The notes: a model not told the origin generated them from the letters alone. A stretch of 64,000 bases of DNA from Periplaneta americana (GCF_040183065.1 NC_091124.1:70255001-70319000), one strand, 5' to 3'; shown: positions 21,395 to 32,760, counted from the stretch's first letter. Numbers and translations: made by a program.

Positions 21395-23560
21395 TTCTTC
21401 TTAGTTTTATAGTATCTCCCCTTCTTCTTCATTACTTTTCATTCCTTCTTCTCTGTCAATTTTATTACATTCTTCTTGGTTACTTCCTAGTCCCTCATCC
21501 CCCGTCAATTTTATTCCCTTCTTCTTGGTCAATTCAGATTCTCTTTTTCTTGGTCACTTCAGATTCTCTTCTTCTCTGTCAATTTTATTCCCTTCTTCTT
21601 GGTCAGTTCTTATTCTCTTCTTCTACGTCAAATTTATTTCAAGTTTCTTGGTTACTTCCTAGCCCTCATTCCTCGTCAATTTTATGCCCTCCTTATTGGT
21701 CACTTATTATTATATTCTTCTCTGTCCATTTTATTCCCTTCTTCTTGTCACTTCTTATTCTCTTCTTCTATGTAAAATTTATTCCCTCCTTCTTAGTCAC
21801 TTCTTATTCTCTTCTTCTATGTCAAATTTATTCCCTTCTTCTTGGTTACTTTCTTGGTTACTTATTAGTCCCTTATTCCCCGTCAATTTTATTCCCTTCT
21901 TCTTGGTCACTTCTTATTCCCTTCTTCTTTGTCCATTTTATTCCCTTTTTCTTGGTCACTTCATATTCCCTTCTTCCATGCCAACTTCATTCACTTCTTA
22001 GTAACGCCTTATTCTCTTCTTCTCTGTTAACTTCATTCCCTTCTTGGTCACTTCTTATTCCCTTCTTCTGTGCCAACTTCATTCCCTTCTTGGTCACTTC
22101 TTATTCCCTTCTTTTGTGCCAACTTCATTTCCTACTTGATTACTTCTTATTCTCTTCTTCTCTGTCAACTTCATTCCCTTCTTGATCACTTCTTATTCCC
22201 TTCTTGGTCACTTCTTATTCCCTTCTTCTCTGCCAACTTCAGTCCCTTCTTGGTCACTTCTTATTCTCTTTTTCTCTGTTAACTTTATTCTCTTCTTGAT
22301 CACTTCTTATTCCCTTCTTCTGTGCCAACTTCATTTCCTACTTGGTCACTTCTTATGTGCCAACTTCATTCCTTTCTTGGTCACTTCTTATTCTCTTCTT
22401 CTATGTTAACGTTATTCCCTTCTTGGTCACTTCTTATTCCCTTCTTCTGTGCCAACTTCAGTCCCTTCTTGGTCAATTCTTATTCTCTTCTTCTATGCCA
22501 ACTTCATTCCTTTCTTGGTCACTTCTTATTCCCTTCTTCTATGTTAACGTTATTCCCTGCTTGGTCACTTCTTATTCCCTTCTTCTGTGCCAACTTCATT
22601 CCCTTCTTGGTCACTTCTTATTCTCTTCTTCTCCGGCAACTTAATTCCTTTCTTGGTCACTTCTTATTCTATTCTTCTCTGTCAACTTCATTCGCTTCTT
22701 GGTCACTTCTTATTCTCTTCTTCTCTGTCAAATTCATTCCCTTCTTGGTCACTTCTTTTTCCCTCCTTATATGCCAACTTCATTTCCTACTTGGTCACTT
22801 CTTATTCTCTTCTTCTATGTTAACGTTATTCCCTTCTTGGTCACTTCTTATTCCCTTCTTCTGTTCCAACTTCATTCCCTTCTTGGTCAATTCTTATTCT
22901 CTTCTTCTATGCCAACTTCATTCCTTTCTTGGTCACTTCTTATTCCCTTCTTCTATGTTAACGTTATTCCCTTCTTGGTCACTTCTTATTCCCTTCTTCT
23001 GTGCCAACTTCATTCCTTTCTTGGTCACTTCTTATTCTCTTCTTCTCCGGCAACTTAATTCCTTTCTTGGTCACTTCTTATTCTATTCTTCTTTGCCAAC
23101 TTCATTCCCTTCCTGGTCACTTATTATTCCCTTCTTCTATGCCAATTCATTCCCTCCTTGGCCACTTCTTATTCTCTTTTTCTCTGTCAACTTCATTCCC
23201 TTGTTGGTTACTTCTTATTCCCTTCTTCTGTGCCAACTTCATTTCCTACTTGGTCACTTCTTATTCTCTTCTTCGCGACAACTTAATTCCTTTCTTGGTC
23301 ACTTCTTATTCTATTCTTCTTTGCCAACTTAATTCCCTTCCTGATCACTTCTTATTCCCTTCTTCTATGCCAATTCATTCCCTCCTTGGTTACTTCTTAT
23401 TCTCTTCTTCTCTGTCAACTTTATCCCCTTCTTCCTGGTTACTTCTTACTCCCTTATTTTCTGTCAACTTTATTCCATTTTTCTTGGTGACTTCATAGTT
23501 TCTTATACTCTGTCAATTTTCTTCCCTTTTTTCTTGGTCAATTTTATGCCCTCCTTCTCA
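21395..23560 (+). repeat. Polypyrimidine minisatellite, about 46-49 bp unit, 2.2 kb
   Basis: A tandem array built from variants of CTTCTTGGTCACTTCTTATTC followed by CCTTCTTCTGTGCCAACTTC. The middle has a 46-bp period. The first 600 bp use a longer unit with an extra CTT. The plus strand is nearly all C and T with very few purines. The unit contains no TAA, TAG or TGA in any forward frame, so frames up to 336 codons stay open, with a Leu/Ser/Phe-rich product. I read these as repeat artefacts. Confidence 0.95.
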
Positions 23561-23840
23561 GTTATTTTTTTTTTCCTTCAAGTTCGTTCTTTCTATTCTC
23601 ATCTTTGTCACTTCTTATTTTGTTGTTGTTTTGAAGTAGTTTCCGTGAAATTCATTTTGATGTCACAGGGTCACGATAACCATTCAGTAGTGTAATTTTG
23701 CGAAAACTGGAAGCAACTTTCTAGTCTGTCAATATATCAATTAAGCAACTGTTTAATAACCAGTGTTTGTTATGCCTAAATGCCATAAGAGTCTCCAGGA
23801 ATCCGTCTCCAGTCTGCTGGTTGAGAAGCCGGCTGGGTAA
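23561..23840. other. Flank of the minisatellite, no gene seen
   Basis: Contains decayed pyrimidine-rich units up to about 23600, then unassigned sequence. Confidence 0.4.
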
Positions 23841-23842
23841 GT

Positions 23843-24330
23843 CTACTCTAGTCGGCCGATGAAAGGGAAAAAGAACAAATAAAAAGAGAAGTATATGTTA
23901 CACCTGATTATTTCGGTTATCTTCATTAGTTTTGGCTTTCGTGCCCCTCGGCAATCCGACATCCGATATAATTCAGCATCTGTAAGAAGGTGAGAAGTAA
24001 TGTGGACGTAGCATACGGCCGGTACGCAAGTACGAATTGAACATGTGTTCGAATGACGGATTGGAGCGGACAGTGGGGAGAACTGAAGGGCTGCAAATTT
24101 ATTTTGGCCTGGAGCGACGCTGGAACTAAAAGACGACCGCGTCCAGTCATCATCGGCACCGCCGTGAGTTTGCAGAGCAACTAATTTCGTTGTCTGCCCG
24201 CGAGGCTGGCGTAGACCACCACGGAGAGCGAGCGGGGGGAGCTGCCCAAGATTGTTGGCCTCCAAAACCGGACTTGGCTATTAATAGAACGCGTCGTGAG
24301 CGACAGAGACAGCTACATAATTTGTGTTGT
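23843..24330. other. CpG-rich segment with a 140-codon minus-strand frame, function unknown
   Basis: Between about 24000 and 24310 CpG dinucleotides are frequent (roughly 25 in 310 bases), unlike the rest of the window. On the minus strand 23843-24265 is open (140 codons), beginning MEANNLGQLPPLALRGGLRQ. The predicted product has no domain I recognise. The segment has no repeat partner elsewhere in the window. It could be a first exon or promoter-type island of a host gene, or a GC-rich repeat, and I cannot decide which. Confidence 0.3.
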
Positions 24331-24783
24331 TCTGTTTTGTTGTTGTTTTATATTCTCGGTCACTCTACCTCCCTACTTCCATTATGAATTCATCTGGTTG
24401 TCGAGGAACAGATGATTCTCATTTAGAAATCATTCATGAGATGGGAGGGGTCTGTCTAGTGTTATACAACATGTTCTCACTAGTTAACTGCCTTTTTTAG
24501 CGGTAGTATTATAAACATTATTTTGGTTATAAGGCATACAGTACTCGTTAAACCCAACACAAAGTGCTGGTGATTTCTCATATTGCATTATGACGTTTGA
24601 AAACTGGAATTATGTTCCTAAGTTGCTATTTTTTATTTTTGAACATGCATTGGTTTTTCAATCTATCACACATTATTACTGGACTTATATGATATATATT
24701 TCGTCACAGCATTTCTTACATGTAATGGTGGATTTCACATTTTAACGTATACGGTACCACCATTAACAATCTCAAGACAAATA
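24331..24783. other. Unassigned DNA left of the Tigger element
   Basis: No coding or repeat structure seen. Confidence 0.4.
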
Positions 24784-24962
24784 CAGTAAAACCTTCGATT
24801 ACGAGTAACTTCGTTTACGAGTGTTTTACAAAACGAGTGAACAATGAGGAAACATTTTTCTTTAACTATTACATTTTTACTACGTCATACTACTTTTGAC
24901 CAATAAAACGGTACGAAAGGACGTCTTTCAACCAATCATGGCTGCTTATCGCACAATTTTAT

Positions 24963-25046
24963 CGCGTCCCTAGCATTTGTAAAATTTTTTCGCGTCCCTA
25001 GCATTTGTAAAATTTTTTCGCGTCCCTAGCATTTGTTTATTTTTAT
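24963..25046. repeat. 28-bp tandem repeat, three copies
   Basis: CGCGTCCCTAGCATTTGT starts at 24963, 24991 and 25019, each followed by AAAATTTTTT or a variant. A degenerate fourth copy (CTATCCTAGCATTTGT) follows. Confidence 0.95.
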
Positions 25047-25390
25047 CACTATCCTAGCATTTGTTTCTTTGTTTGCCAACATTTCAAACTGCACTGGTCT
25101 GGACGTCAAAAAACAGAAAATTACAAACCATTCCAGTCGATGCACAGCACTTTCAAATATGACTCGCATTGGCATTCAGGAACAAGAATTAATAAAGATC
25201 ACTGGTCATATATGAAGAGCACCATTCGGAAATCCTGAATAAGTCGAGGGATACACCATGTATATCAACGAGTTCCCTTCTTTTACGCACACGTCCAATA
25301 TAACATCAACTGAACCATCAACCACTAAAACATTCAAATTTGAAAATTGTACCTACTTTCAATAATTGTTTCTTTTAAAATTATTCATGT
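25033..25390 (+). pseudogene. Tyrosine-recombinase-like (DUF3504/Crypton type) C-terminal fragment
   Basis: The frame reads KKQKITNHSSRCTALSNMTR, then IGIQEQELIKITGH, followed after a frameshift by EEHHSEILNKSRDTPCISTS. The H-x-x-R (NHSSR) and the downstream G-H pair at this spacing are the C-terminal catalytic signature of tyrosine recombinases. The wording resembles animal DUF3504 proteins related to Crypton elements. Only about 100 codons remain, the catalytic Tyr is not identifiable, and the start shown is arbitrary. Family assignment is from motif recognition. Confidence 0.45.
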
Positions 25391-26005
25391 TTATTTTTTA
25401 TTTCATCATCGTTAATTAAAATGTTTCTTGTTTATTTCATCATCCCTAATTAAAACTTTTCTAACACTCGTTTATATTATTTAGGTTATGTTATAGCTTC
25501 TGCTATTATGATATTATCAATAGTCACGTATCAGAGATTGTTTAATACTAAGATTTATTGAAAATCATCTGTCAAGTGACGTTGATTACTGGGATCGGGA
25601 TAATTGAAGTGGAATGCAATTGTTTTAATAAAAATGAAACTGAATCAACAAAGCCTTCTTGGCCAGTAACCGTCCACAGAGTTCAATGAAGATTCCATAG
25701 TTGGCACAACTGATAAGAAAACAGCTATTCATAACACACTACTGCCATCTACTAGCGTAATATTTAAAATGTTTAGATGGCACAAATTCGAAGACAGTTT
25801 TCTATTTTCGTAAGTCAATTAATATTTTATTGTATTGGAGTACTTCGTTACTTCTAATCTTTATATACTTTCTTCTAATCGTGTAATAGTCAATTAAATC
25901 CCACTCGAGTTTTGATTTTCTCTAGATAAATCAAAACCTCTGGTGAGATTACTGTTGATAAACGAGCGATGTCTTGAAATACAAGCGGCATGATTTGTAC
26001 GTAAC

Positions 26006-26335
26006 TTGCTTCGCTTGCGAGCAACAGCAAGAGGCAATGGAGGGGATTCGTCTGAGGAGGATGATAAAAGGACGGACGAATTTCTTGCTTCAAATGAGAT
26101 TAAAGAGGTGTGTAAAAAGTGGGAAGCACTTCAAAATTTTGTTCAAATTCACCACCCTGATAAGGTTGTAGCAGTGCATGTGATAAATCTGTTTATCGAC
26201 AACGCATTGTCACATTTCTGCAAAATCCTCAAAAAGGCAAAAATAGGTGTCATGGGATTGGTTTTTAGTCAAAGCAAAAGAATCCAGCCAGTCAAGCAGT
26301 CAGAAGTGATTCCGTTAGTGATAGTGAAAATATTT
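26006..26335 (+). pseudogene. Tigger/pogo transposase C-terminal fragment
   Basis: The frame reads GNGGDSSEEDDKRTDEFLAS, then NEIKEVCKKWEALQNFVQIH, HPDKVVAVHVINLFIDNALS and HFCKILKKAKI. The pattern 'S.EI.E.CKKWE.LQ.FVE..HPDKVVA....LFNDNAMSHFR.ILKRRQKQ' marks the acidic and C-terminal tail of Tigger-type transposases after the DDE domain. The catalytic core is not present nearby. It is consistent with the surrounding Tigger terminal repeats. Confidence 0.75.
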
Positions 26336-26339
26336 TCTA

Positions 26340-26549
26340 AAAAAAAAAAAATGAGTTATGGTTTATTTAATGACGCTCGCAATTGCCGAGGTTGTATCAG
26401 CGTCGGCGGTGTGCCACAATTTTGTCCCGCAGGAGATCTTTTACATGTCAGTAAATCTACTTAAATGCCATCGATCTGGGCTGAGATCGAACCCGCAACC
26501 TCGAGCATAGAAGGCCAGCGCTATATCGACTGCGCTACTCAGGCCGACT
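26340..26549 (-). mobile_element. tRNA-derived SINE inserted in the Tigger element
   Basis: On the minus strand the head GTCGGCCTGAGTAGCGCAGT (A-box region near 26530-26549) and a B-box GGTTCGATCTCAGCC (about 26480-26495) lead to a body ending in a GCGTCATTAAATAAACCATA tail and A/T-run near 26345. No cloverleaf acceptor pairing is expected for a SINE. Transcription would be by RNA polymerase III from the internal boxes. Confidence 0.8.
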
Positions 26550-26969
26550 ATTTTCTTTAAATGTTCAAGAAGTTTACTAAACAGTAAAACAGATGAAGAC
26601 ACTCAAAACAAAATACAGTAAAGTAATTTTACACGAATAAAAGGTTGTGAAACGAATTAATCTAAGTTAGCATGCTTTTATGGAGAAAGTCGCTTCGATA
26701 AGCTGTTTCGGTTTAGAGCACGTTTTCGAAACGAATTATGCTCATTATCCAAGGTTTTACTGTATTGTAAAATTTATGGTGAACAATCCGATATCAGTCA
26801 ATTTTCTGTCGGCATTTCACTTTCTCCTGCTATTATCGATTCATTACAGTTTTTTTTAATACACCAAAACCATGCCGCAATCTTTGAACACAATGTTATA
26901 TAAAATATTAAAATTACGAACTACATTTATCTTGGGAAAAGACGTTCTTGTAAGAGGGAACTGAAAGGA

Positions 26970-27065
26970 AGTAAAGTAGTTTGGACACTTCATGAGGATG
27001 AAAAAACAACGATGGCCTAAACAAATATTACAATGGTCGTGGAAGAAGAGTATGTGATAGACCAG
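26970..27065 (+). pseudogene. LINE C-terminal fragment
   Basis: One frame reads HFMRMKKQRWPKQILQWSWK, matching the 'GH..RM...R.PK.IL.W....' C-terminal tail of non-LTR reverse transcriptases. Only about 25 codons are supported, with a frameshift just before. Confidence 0.35.
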
Positions 27066-27224
27066 GCTTTGCCAAACGGCCCCATATCAGTCAAGAGACT
27101 CCTTATTTGTACTCTCGGAGTTCGGAGCGAGATGGAGTCCGTCAGTACCTGCACACAGTGGTGGATAGCACAATGTCCGACTCCACTAATTCCAGACTGC
27201 TTTCAAAATAGGAGAAAGTGTGTA

Positions 27225-27497
27225 AAATATGAAGGGTTTGCGGGAAAAACGAAGAATGTCACATTTATGTTAAGGATTAGATAATAATCTAATTGAATCT
27301 ATAACTGCAAGACGTATTGCTATTTCTACAGAAAATAAAGGAAAGGATTACTGTACTCGTGGTGGTAATTCTCCTTTTTACCAGTTTTCATAAGAACAAC
27401 ACTAAATTTCGTAGTGATCCATTGAATCAGATAATGACTTCAACATTAACAGAATTGTGACATTCATCGTCTTTCCCGCAAACCCTTCATATACTTT
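27225..27497. repeat. Foldback MITE
   Basis: Arms at about 27225-27280 and 27440-27497 are inverse copies sharing TATGAAGGGTTTGCGGGAAA and GAATGTCACA. The spacer is about 160 bp. No coding region; target duplication unclear. Confidence 0.8.
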
Positions 27498-27927
27498 CAA
27501 TATCATTGGAAAAAAAAAGTACTCCATTATGTCTTCTACGTCTGAAATCATTTTCAAGTATCAGGGTTAGCAACATTAGTCGACATTATGACAGAATATA
27601 CTACCATAAAGCATGATTTTCATTTCAAGATCTGCAAAACGACAGGCTACCATGAGCCCAGTGTAGAGTGCGTGTGTAAATTGTGCGAAGGTGCCTGTGA
27701 AAGATACCACCCCCTCTCATGCAGACTAAGAATCGAATCACTAACGAGTTTCTGTAGTGAATAATACCCATGGAACGAACACACAAAAACATGCATATTT
27801 TGTGCTTTTCTACCTATTATTATAAATCTAAATATGGGAATGTTCTTAGAAACGAAAGACGTGATTTACTTCAAAGACTAGAAACAGCAAGATAAACAAC
27901 GGCAAGTTTGTTGTTGTGTAATGTTTC
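27498..27927. other. Unassigned DNA, no gene seen
   Basis: No repeat ends or coding similarity noted. Confidence 0.4.
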
Positions 27928-27982
<55 letters not shown>

Positions 27983-28024
27983 GTTTAATAATGTTGAATA
28001 TTAGCTCTATTAATATTATTAGAC

Positions 28025-28074
<50 letters not shown>
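27928..28074. repeat. Two (ATT)n microsatellites
   Basis: Runs at 27928-27981 and 28026-28074, separated by 44 bp of related ATT-rich sequence. Confidence 0.96.
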
Positions 28075-28980
28075 TACTTCGTCTCATGACGTCCAAGCAT
28101 CACACGTCATCATAATTTTTAATTTTTCGATGAAGTTTCCTAAAATTTATAAATTTGCTGCAAAGATTATAGCTATGTTCGGTTCCACATATCTGTGCCA
28201 ATAAGTTTTCTCGGTAATGAATTCGAACAAAACAAAGCACAGAAGTGGCATATTTTCGAGTGTTTCTGCATCACACGTGTTGACGCCTAATTTGGAAAAG
28301 GTGTCGATCTTTCCGGAGGAAAGGTGTTCAGGCAACCAGTTCATCACCTCCTATTCTACATGCAGGACTTCAGAATAAAACAAAGATTGGTAGAAGTCAT
28401 CGATTTAAAAAAAAAATGTTAATTTAATTTCACATACTCAAATTTATTAGGCCTACGCTGTGTATTTTGTTTAATTTTGTCTTAATTCTGTGTTATATTA
28501 AAATATTAATTGTATTACAAAACGGATGTTCTTTGCATATTATGGATAGGTTTCTTTTTCTTTTTAGAATCGAGAACAATAGCGTCTTTGGCAAATATTG
28601 TACTGTAATTAGCATGTATAGTGATCAAACATTAAATTAATATGAAGAGTGTCTTACTGAATATTTTAGGAGGGAGAAAGAGAATAAGTGAGAGTTATGC
28701 GTACAGCAGGAATACTGAGTAATACGCCACTGCTGTTTTCACTTGTTTTCTCTATTCTCTGTTCCCGCGCATCGTAACTGGACTGACTCCGTACTTGGGC
28801 TGACTTGACAATCCCTGGTAAACCGAGGAGATCATGGTAGGAGGGCATCAGAGAAGTAAAAACATTACCATCCCTACTTCCTCCACCTCCTGTCCGCGAC
28901 TCTGTTTTCATTTTGTTTAGTCAGTCGTTACCTGCAGAACGTAAACATTCAGTGGCGAGCAGTTTACAGAATATTTGAAA
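28075..28980. other. Unassigned DNA, possible 5' region of a hAT remnant
   Basis: No confident coding. The interval 28660-28980 directly precedes an apparent hAT N-terminus and may be its leader. Confidence 0.35.
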
Positions 28981-29096
28981 ATGGCACTGTCTACAGGACC
29001 AAGATACAGCTTCAGTGAGGAATGGGAATATGGTTGTTTTGTTGTTGAAGGAGATGATAAAGCAAATTGTCTACTATATTGTTCAATTTTGTCATA

Positions 29097-29097
<1 letters not shown>
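28981..29097 (+). pseudogene. Possible hAT transposase N-terminus
   Basis: From the ATG at 28981 the frame reads MALSTGPRYSFSEEWEYGCF and VVEGDDKANCLLYCSILS-stop. 'Y.F.EEWE..CFV' followed by K-x-x-C-L-L-C is the N-terminal, zinc-finger-adjacent pattern of hAT transposases of the ZBED5/GTF2IRD2 kind. It runs straight into a (TAA)n repeat, and the rest is missing. Tentative. Confidence 0.35.

Positions 29098-29154
<57 letters not shown>
29097..29154. repeat. (TAA)n microsatellite
   Basis: About 18 perfect units directly after the putative hAT N-terminus. Confidence 0.97.
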
Positions 29155-29156
<2 letters not shown>

Positions 29157-29929
29157 TTTATTTTAGCTGGCATTATACAGTAATATAATCATATCAATGC
29201 TGCGTGCCCATGGTAAAGATTATGGGAAAAATAAATTTACAGGTACGTAATTATGTAAAATTGTTGTGTTGCTTTTCTTTATGGAATTTTTCTTTTATTT
29301 GGGATTTTTTAATTTCATAAAATGACAAAATGGTTAAAAGATTTGTTGCCAACAGATTCATAAAAACATTGAGAAAATGTGGTCGAGATTTATACACTAC
29401 AGGGTGAATCAAGAGTGTGGAACCATATAAATATCTTCCATGTACTTGATTTACGATTACTATAGGTGGCACCAGTATTCGTAAGCCCAAATGTTCTACC
29501 AGTGACACATTCAATTCTAGCCCTCAGCTATCTCAAAAGTCGCCATTTTGGATGCAACTTTGGAATTTTAAATGGAAAGGGGGTCATGTAGGTACTCAAA
29601 ATCACGTGAAATTTTCTGAAAAAATTAAATCAATGGTGCAATCCGTTCTGAGATATCTCTAATCGTTCTCAAGTTATTTAGAGATAACTGTCACAATGAC
29701 ACAAACATTAGTTACTGCATCTACAGATTTTTGTAACATGATACAGTACTAAGGAGGCTTTGGAAAAAGGTATTTTTATGCAATTCTGGTAATTAACTTT
29801 TCCTGCTTTACTGCTTGGTTAACCTGCGACAGTTTCAATGAATTGTTGTTATTTGAGGCTTTCCTATAACAAAATTCTTGATTTTCGTGAAGGCATTTTC
29901 AAAAAAGGGAAGAACTGATATCATTCTTT

Positions 29930-30150
29930 ATTCTGGTAGGTTAAGCCATAGAAATGTTCCAGCAGACTGGAAGAACAGTTTCCTGGACATTGGATTGGTC
30001 GACGTGGACCAGTAGAAGTCCCCAGATTTAACACCCTTGATATTTTGGTATATGAAGAGAAAATTGAGAATGTGGAACATTTAAAGAACCGTATCATTGA
30101 AGCCTGTGCTAAAGTCACCCCGGTTATGCTACAAAATGTTCTCTCCACAT
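29930..30150 (+). pseudogene. Transposase C-terminal fragment (DDE_3 type)
   Basis: The plus strand can be read as LDIGLVDVDQ, then RFNTLDILVYEEKIENVEHL and KNRIIEACAKVTPVMLQNV. This corresponds to the 'FP..WIGR.GP..WP.RSPDLTPLDF' to 'I..A...VTP.ML..V' end of insect mariner-like transposases. The third catalytic Asp position is retained as NTLD. Confidence 0.65.
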
Positions 30151-30245
30151 TCTCAATTTGTTCTTCATATACCAAGCTCTTTATGTAACCCCCCCCCCAA
30201 AAAAAACAAGGGGTGTTAAATCTGGAAACCTGGCCGGCCATTCTA
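30147..30245 (-). pseudogene. Inverted duplicate of the same transposase region
   Basis: Minus strand: MAGQVSRFNTPCFFWGGGYI, KSLVYEEQIENVERTF. SLVYEE-IENVE repeats the plus-strand segment ending just upstream, so the two form an inverted duplication. An eight-to-ten C/G run inside (30189-30198) disrupts the frame. Confidence 0.65.
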
Positions 30246-31359
30246 CTATGATGTAGGCAGGCCCGTATTTATGCATGTGCCACATGGGCGCGGGCCCAGG
30301 GCGGCAGAATTTTGAGAAAAAATAAAAAACGAACTGAAAAAATAAATTTCGATATTGTCCTACTTCTCAAATGCCTGCTTTAGTTAGTACGATGTTAAAT
30401 TGTTGTTACATGCCACTTTTCTAGTTTGACTGCTAAATTTCTTAGATTTACATAAATTAGTTGGTGGGGGCGTAACATTTTTTTTCGAGCCCATCGGTGT
30501 AGCACTATCTAAATATGGAGCTGAGTGTAGGGGAGAGTACAAACATTAGGCTGTTTCACAATGCAGCCTTTTTGACTATGCGATCAAAACAATGCAGGAC
30601 CATCGCAGAAACATCACAGGACAAGCAAAAGAATCGACCCACGGAATGGTTGGTTGGAAGTTCAAGCGTTGTCTGTGGCGGATTCTAGTCTCCTTACAAG
30701 GCTAATTTCACACATGGGATACTTAGTCATTACATGATTCAACATCAGTCTTCGTAATATATTCACGATTGTCACTTTTCCGTTCGCTCATAGCACATTT
30801 CATGTTTGCGGTTTTCAGTATCTTGGAATCTCACCCTAATACAATTCATTAATCACGCTAATAGCTTACGCCTGGATGATCCGATTGCGTGTGACGTGGC
30901 TTATAAAAATAAGCTGCAAGCGATGACATCACGTTCACGGCGGAATCCACTCGCGCGGTGCGTTTATTTGTATAAAATGGAATTTCCGCTGGAACTCGCA
31001 TGGGTCTGCTTATTGTCATGAAAAGTACAATTTATTTTATGTACACGCAGTGATGAAAGCCATTCTGCGAGAACATTAAAAGCGATGGGAATATATATTG
31101 GGAGTGCTGTCTGCAGCTATCTGGTACTTAGAAGTTTGAACTAGCTTGTCCCGACATCTTTTCTTAATAGGGCTATGTATTTATCGTCTATTAAACTGGA
31201 GCTGAAAATCTTGCCAACAGTCTGCATCAACCCATTTTGTATGTTTATTTTCTCTTTAACAAGAATTACAACAATTGTATGAGCTCGAACCAAACCTACA
31301 TTTCGTTTATACGTAGTTTACGTTCTATAAATTTTGCTTAATGAAACAGGGTCACCGTT
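30246..31359. other. Unassigned DNA; possible hAT-type end near 30255
   Basis: CAGGCCCGTATTTATGC at 30259 resembles a hAT terminus, but no inverse end was found. No coding similarity was found in the rest. Confidence 0.35.
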
Positions 31360-31690
31360 AAATAGAAAGAAATTAAATGCTGCTTAATACTCGCCTCGTT
31401 CTTAACATACTTCTCCCACTGTTACACTAAGACGGATAGCGACTTCACAGAATCCCTTGGTCTGAAAGTCAACCAATGTTTAACAGCATTTTGCTTCGTT
31501 TCGTTCAATGAAAATGTAGCTAGTTTCTTTCAGGCTTTTCTTCAAATATCCAAAAATATGTAAATCATATAGAGATAAATCTGGACTGTAAAGGGGATAT
31601 GGTAGTGTTTCCCAGTAAAATCTTTGCAAGTCGTCCCTTGATGATGTGGAAGTGAGCTCGATCAGAATTATGGAGTAAAATCAGTGGCGA
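31360..31690 (-). pseudogene. mariner transposase C-terminal part
   Basis: Frames give ILLHNSDRAHF, then YSPDLSLYDLHIFGYLKKSL and, after frameshifts, KHWLTFRPRDSVKSLSV and KYVKNEASIKQHL. SPDLS-YDLHIFGYLKKSL is the third-Asp region of mariner, and HN-S in place of HDN indicates a damaged second Asp. Confidence 0.72.
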
Positions 31691-31749
31691 CTCGTGATAT
31701 TTTTTGTTTATAGGATATGAGATTGACGACTGATAACCAAGACAGAAAC

Positions 31750-31798
<49 letters not shown>

Positions 31799-32105
31799 GC
31801 ATGCGCAATTAATTTCTTGCTACAGTTAAATTCTTCTAAATGGTCAAATACAACTTCAGATATTCTTTCGGCAATCCTGTCATCTGAAAGTCCTGTTAAT
31901 TCTTGTGTTTTATTATAGTTTATTTTATTGATTTTTATGTAATTTTGGTTTTTATTCATTTTATTTTTTATATTATATCATTTTAAATTACTTATTATTT
32001 CGTTTATTCTATTCTTTTAAAATGACCAATGAACTACATTTAAGGAGGATACAAAGGTACTTGAAAATTCGTATTGTAGTCTCTGACAGGGTTATCACAC
32101 CACCA
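31691..32105. repeat. AT-rich insert with (TAA)n at 31750-31797
   Basis: About 16 TAA units plus AT-rich flanks interrupt the mariner. The 83-codon minus-strand frame over it (poly-Leu) is a repeat artefact. Confidence 0.65.
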
Positions 32106-32760
32106 CCCAGAAAGAAGGATCGTAGTATTAGGATATACTGAGTAAAATCATTCTTCCTGTCAAAACATCTAAGCGTTTATTCTTTACATTTTGACTAAGA
32201 TGTCCGAGACGTCTATTCAGTGCTGGGTATTAATCATCTGTCTACTATGTAGAAATTTCACTAACAATGGACCTCGATAATGATAATAAAAAACAAATGA
32301 TAACATAACTTTCGCTGCATTTCCTTGCAACTTGGGCGAAGAGATCCGGTGTATTTCCATTTCAAGCTAGACCGATGGGAGTGTGGCTCAAAATGATAGG
32401 CACCAGGACTCGTCACCTATAACAATGCGATGCAAGAAATGGTTACTTTCCTCCTCATGTCGCCTGAGGTTCTGTTGGCAGATTCTCACACGTTCGACTA
32501 TCTACTCAGCAGTTAAAAAATGTGGCAGCCAATGAGCGCAAACTTCGCGACACTCCCTGGCTGATATTCAGTAATAAACGAAGTTCGCTTATTGTTATTC
32601 TCTCATTCTCGCGGACAAGCGCATCGATATGTTGAATTGAATTTGGCGTGATGGCCTTGAGCGCTTGTCCTGTCGTGGATTGTCCTATAGAGATGATCGG
32701 TCGGAACGAAACCGTGCATACTAATTCCTTTACAGCTGATTTTCTAGACATGTCTCGCTT
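32106..32760 (-). pseudogene. mariner transposase N-terminal and central parts
   Basis: Frame at 32506-32751: QALKAITPNSIQHIDALVRE, NERITISELRLLLNISQGVS (second helix-turn-helix). Downstream, RTCENLPTEP / RVRICQQNLRRHEEE and IVIGDESWCLSF follow, the last being the first catalytic Asp (G-D-E-S-W). Multiple frameshifts. Confidence 0.72.

Larger units (their letters stand above)
24784..26762 (+). mobile_element. Tigger/pogo-type DNA transposon remnant, TA duplication
   Basis: The left end CAGTAAAACCTTCGATTACG at 24784 and the inverse of CAGTAAAACCTTGGATAATG ending at 26762 form the terminal repeats. TA flanks both (24782-24783, 26763-26764). The CAGT...AACC terminus and the continuing ACGAGT pattern are those of Tigger-like pogo elements. 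Inside are a tyrosine-recombinase-like fragment (25033-25390), a pogo transposase remnant (26006-26335), a SINE (26340-26549) and a 28-bp tandem repeat. Confidence 0.85.
29401..30245. mobile_element. Mariner-like remnant with an inverted 3' end
   Basis: Begins at a CAGGGTGAATCAAGAGTGTG terminus-like sequence near 29403. A transposase C-terminal fragment lies at 29930-30150 on the plus strand, and a second, inverted fragment of the same region follows at about 30140-30245. The two meet head to head. Right boundary uncertain. Confidence 0.6.

Noticed and set aside
22322..23332. 336-codon open frame in the polypyrimidine array
   Set aside because: It is open only because the repeat unit has no stop trinucleotides. 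The other two forward frames are long as well, and the product is a low-complexity Leu/Ser/Phe repeat.
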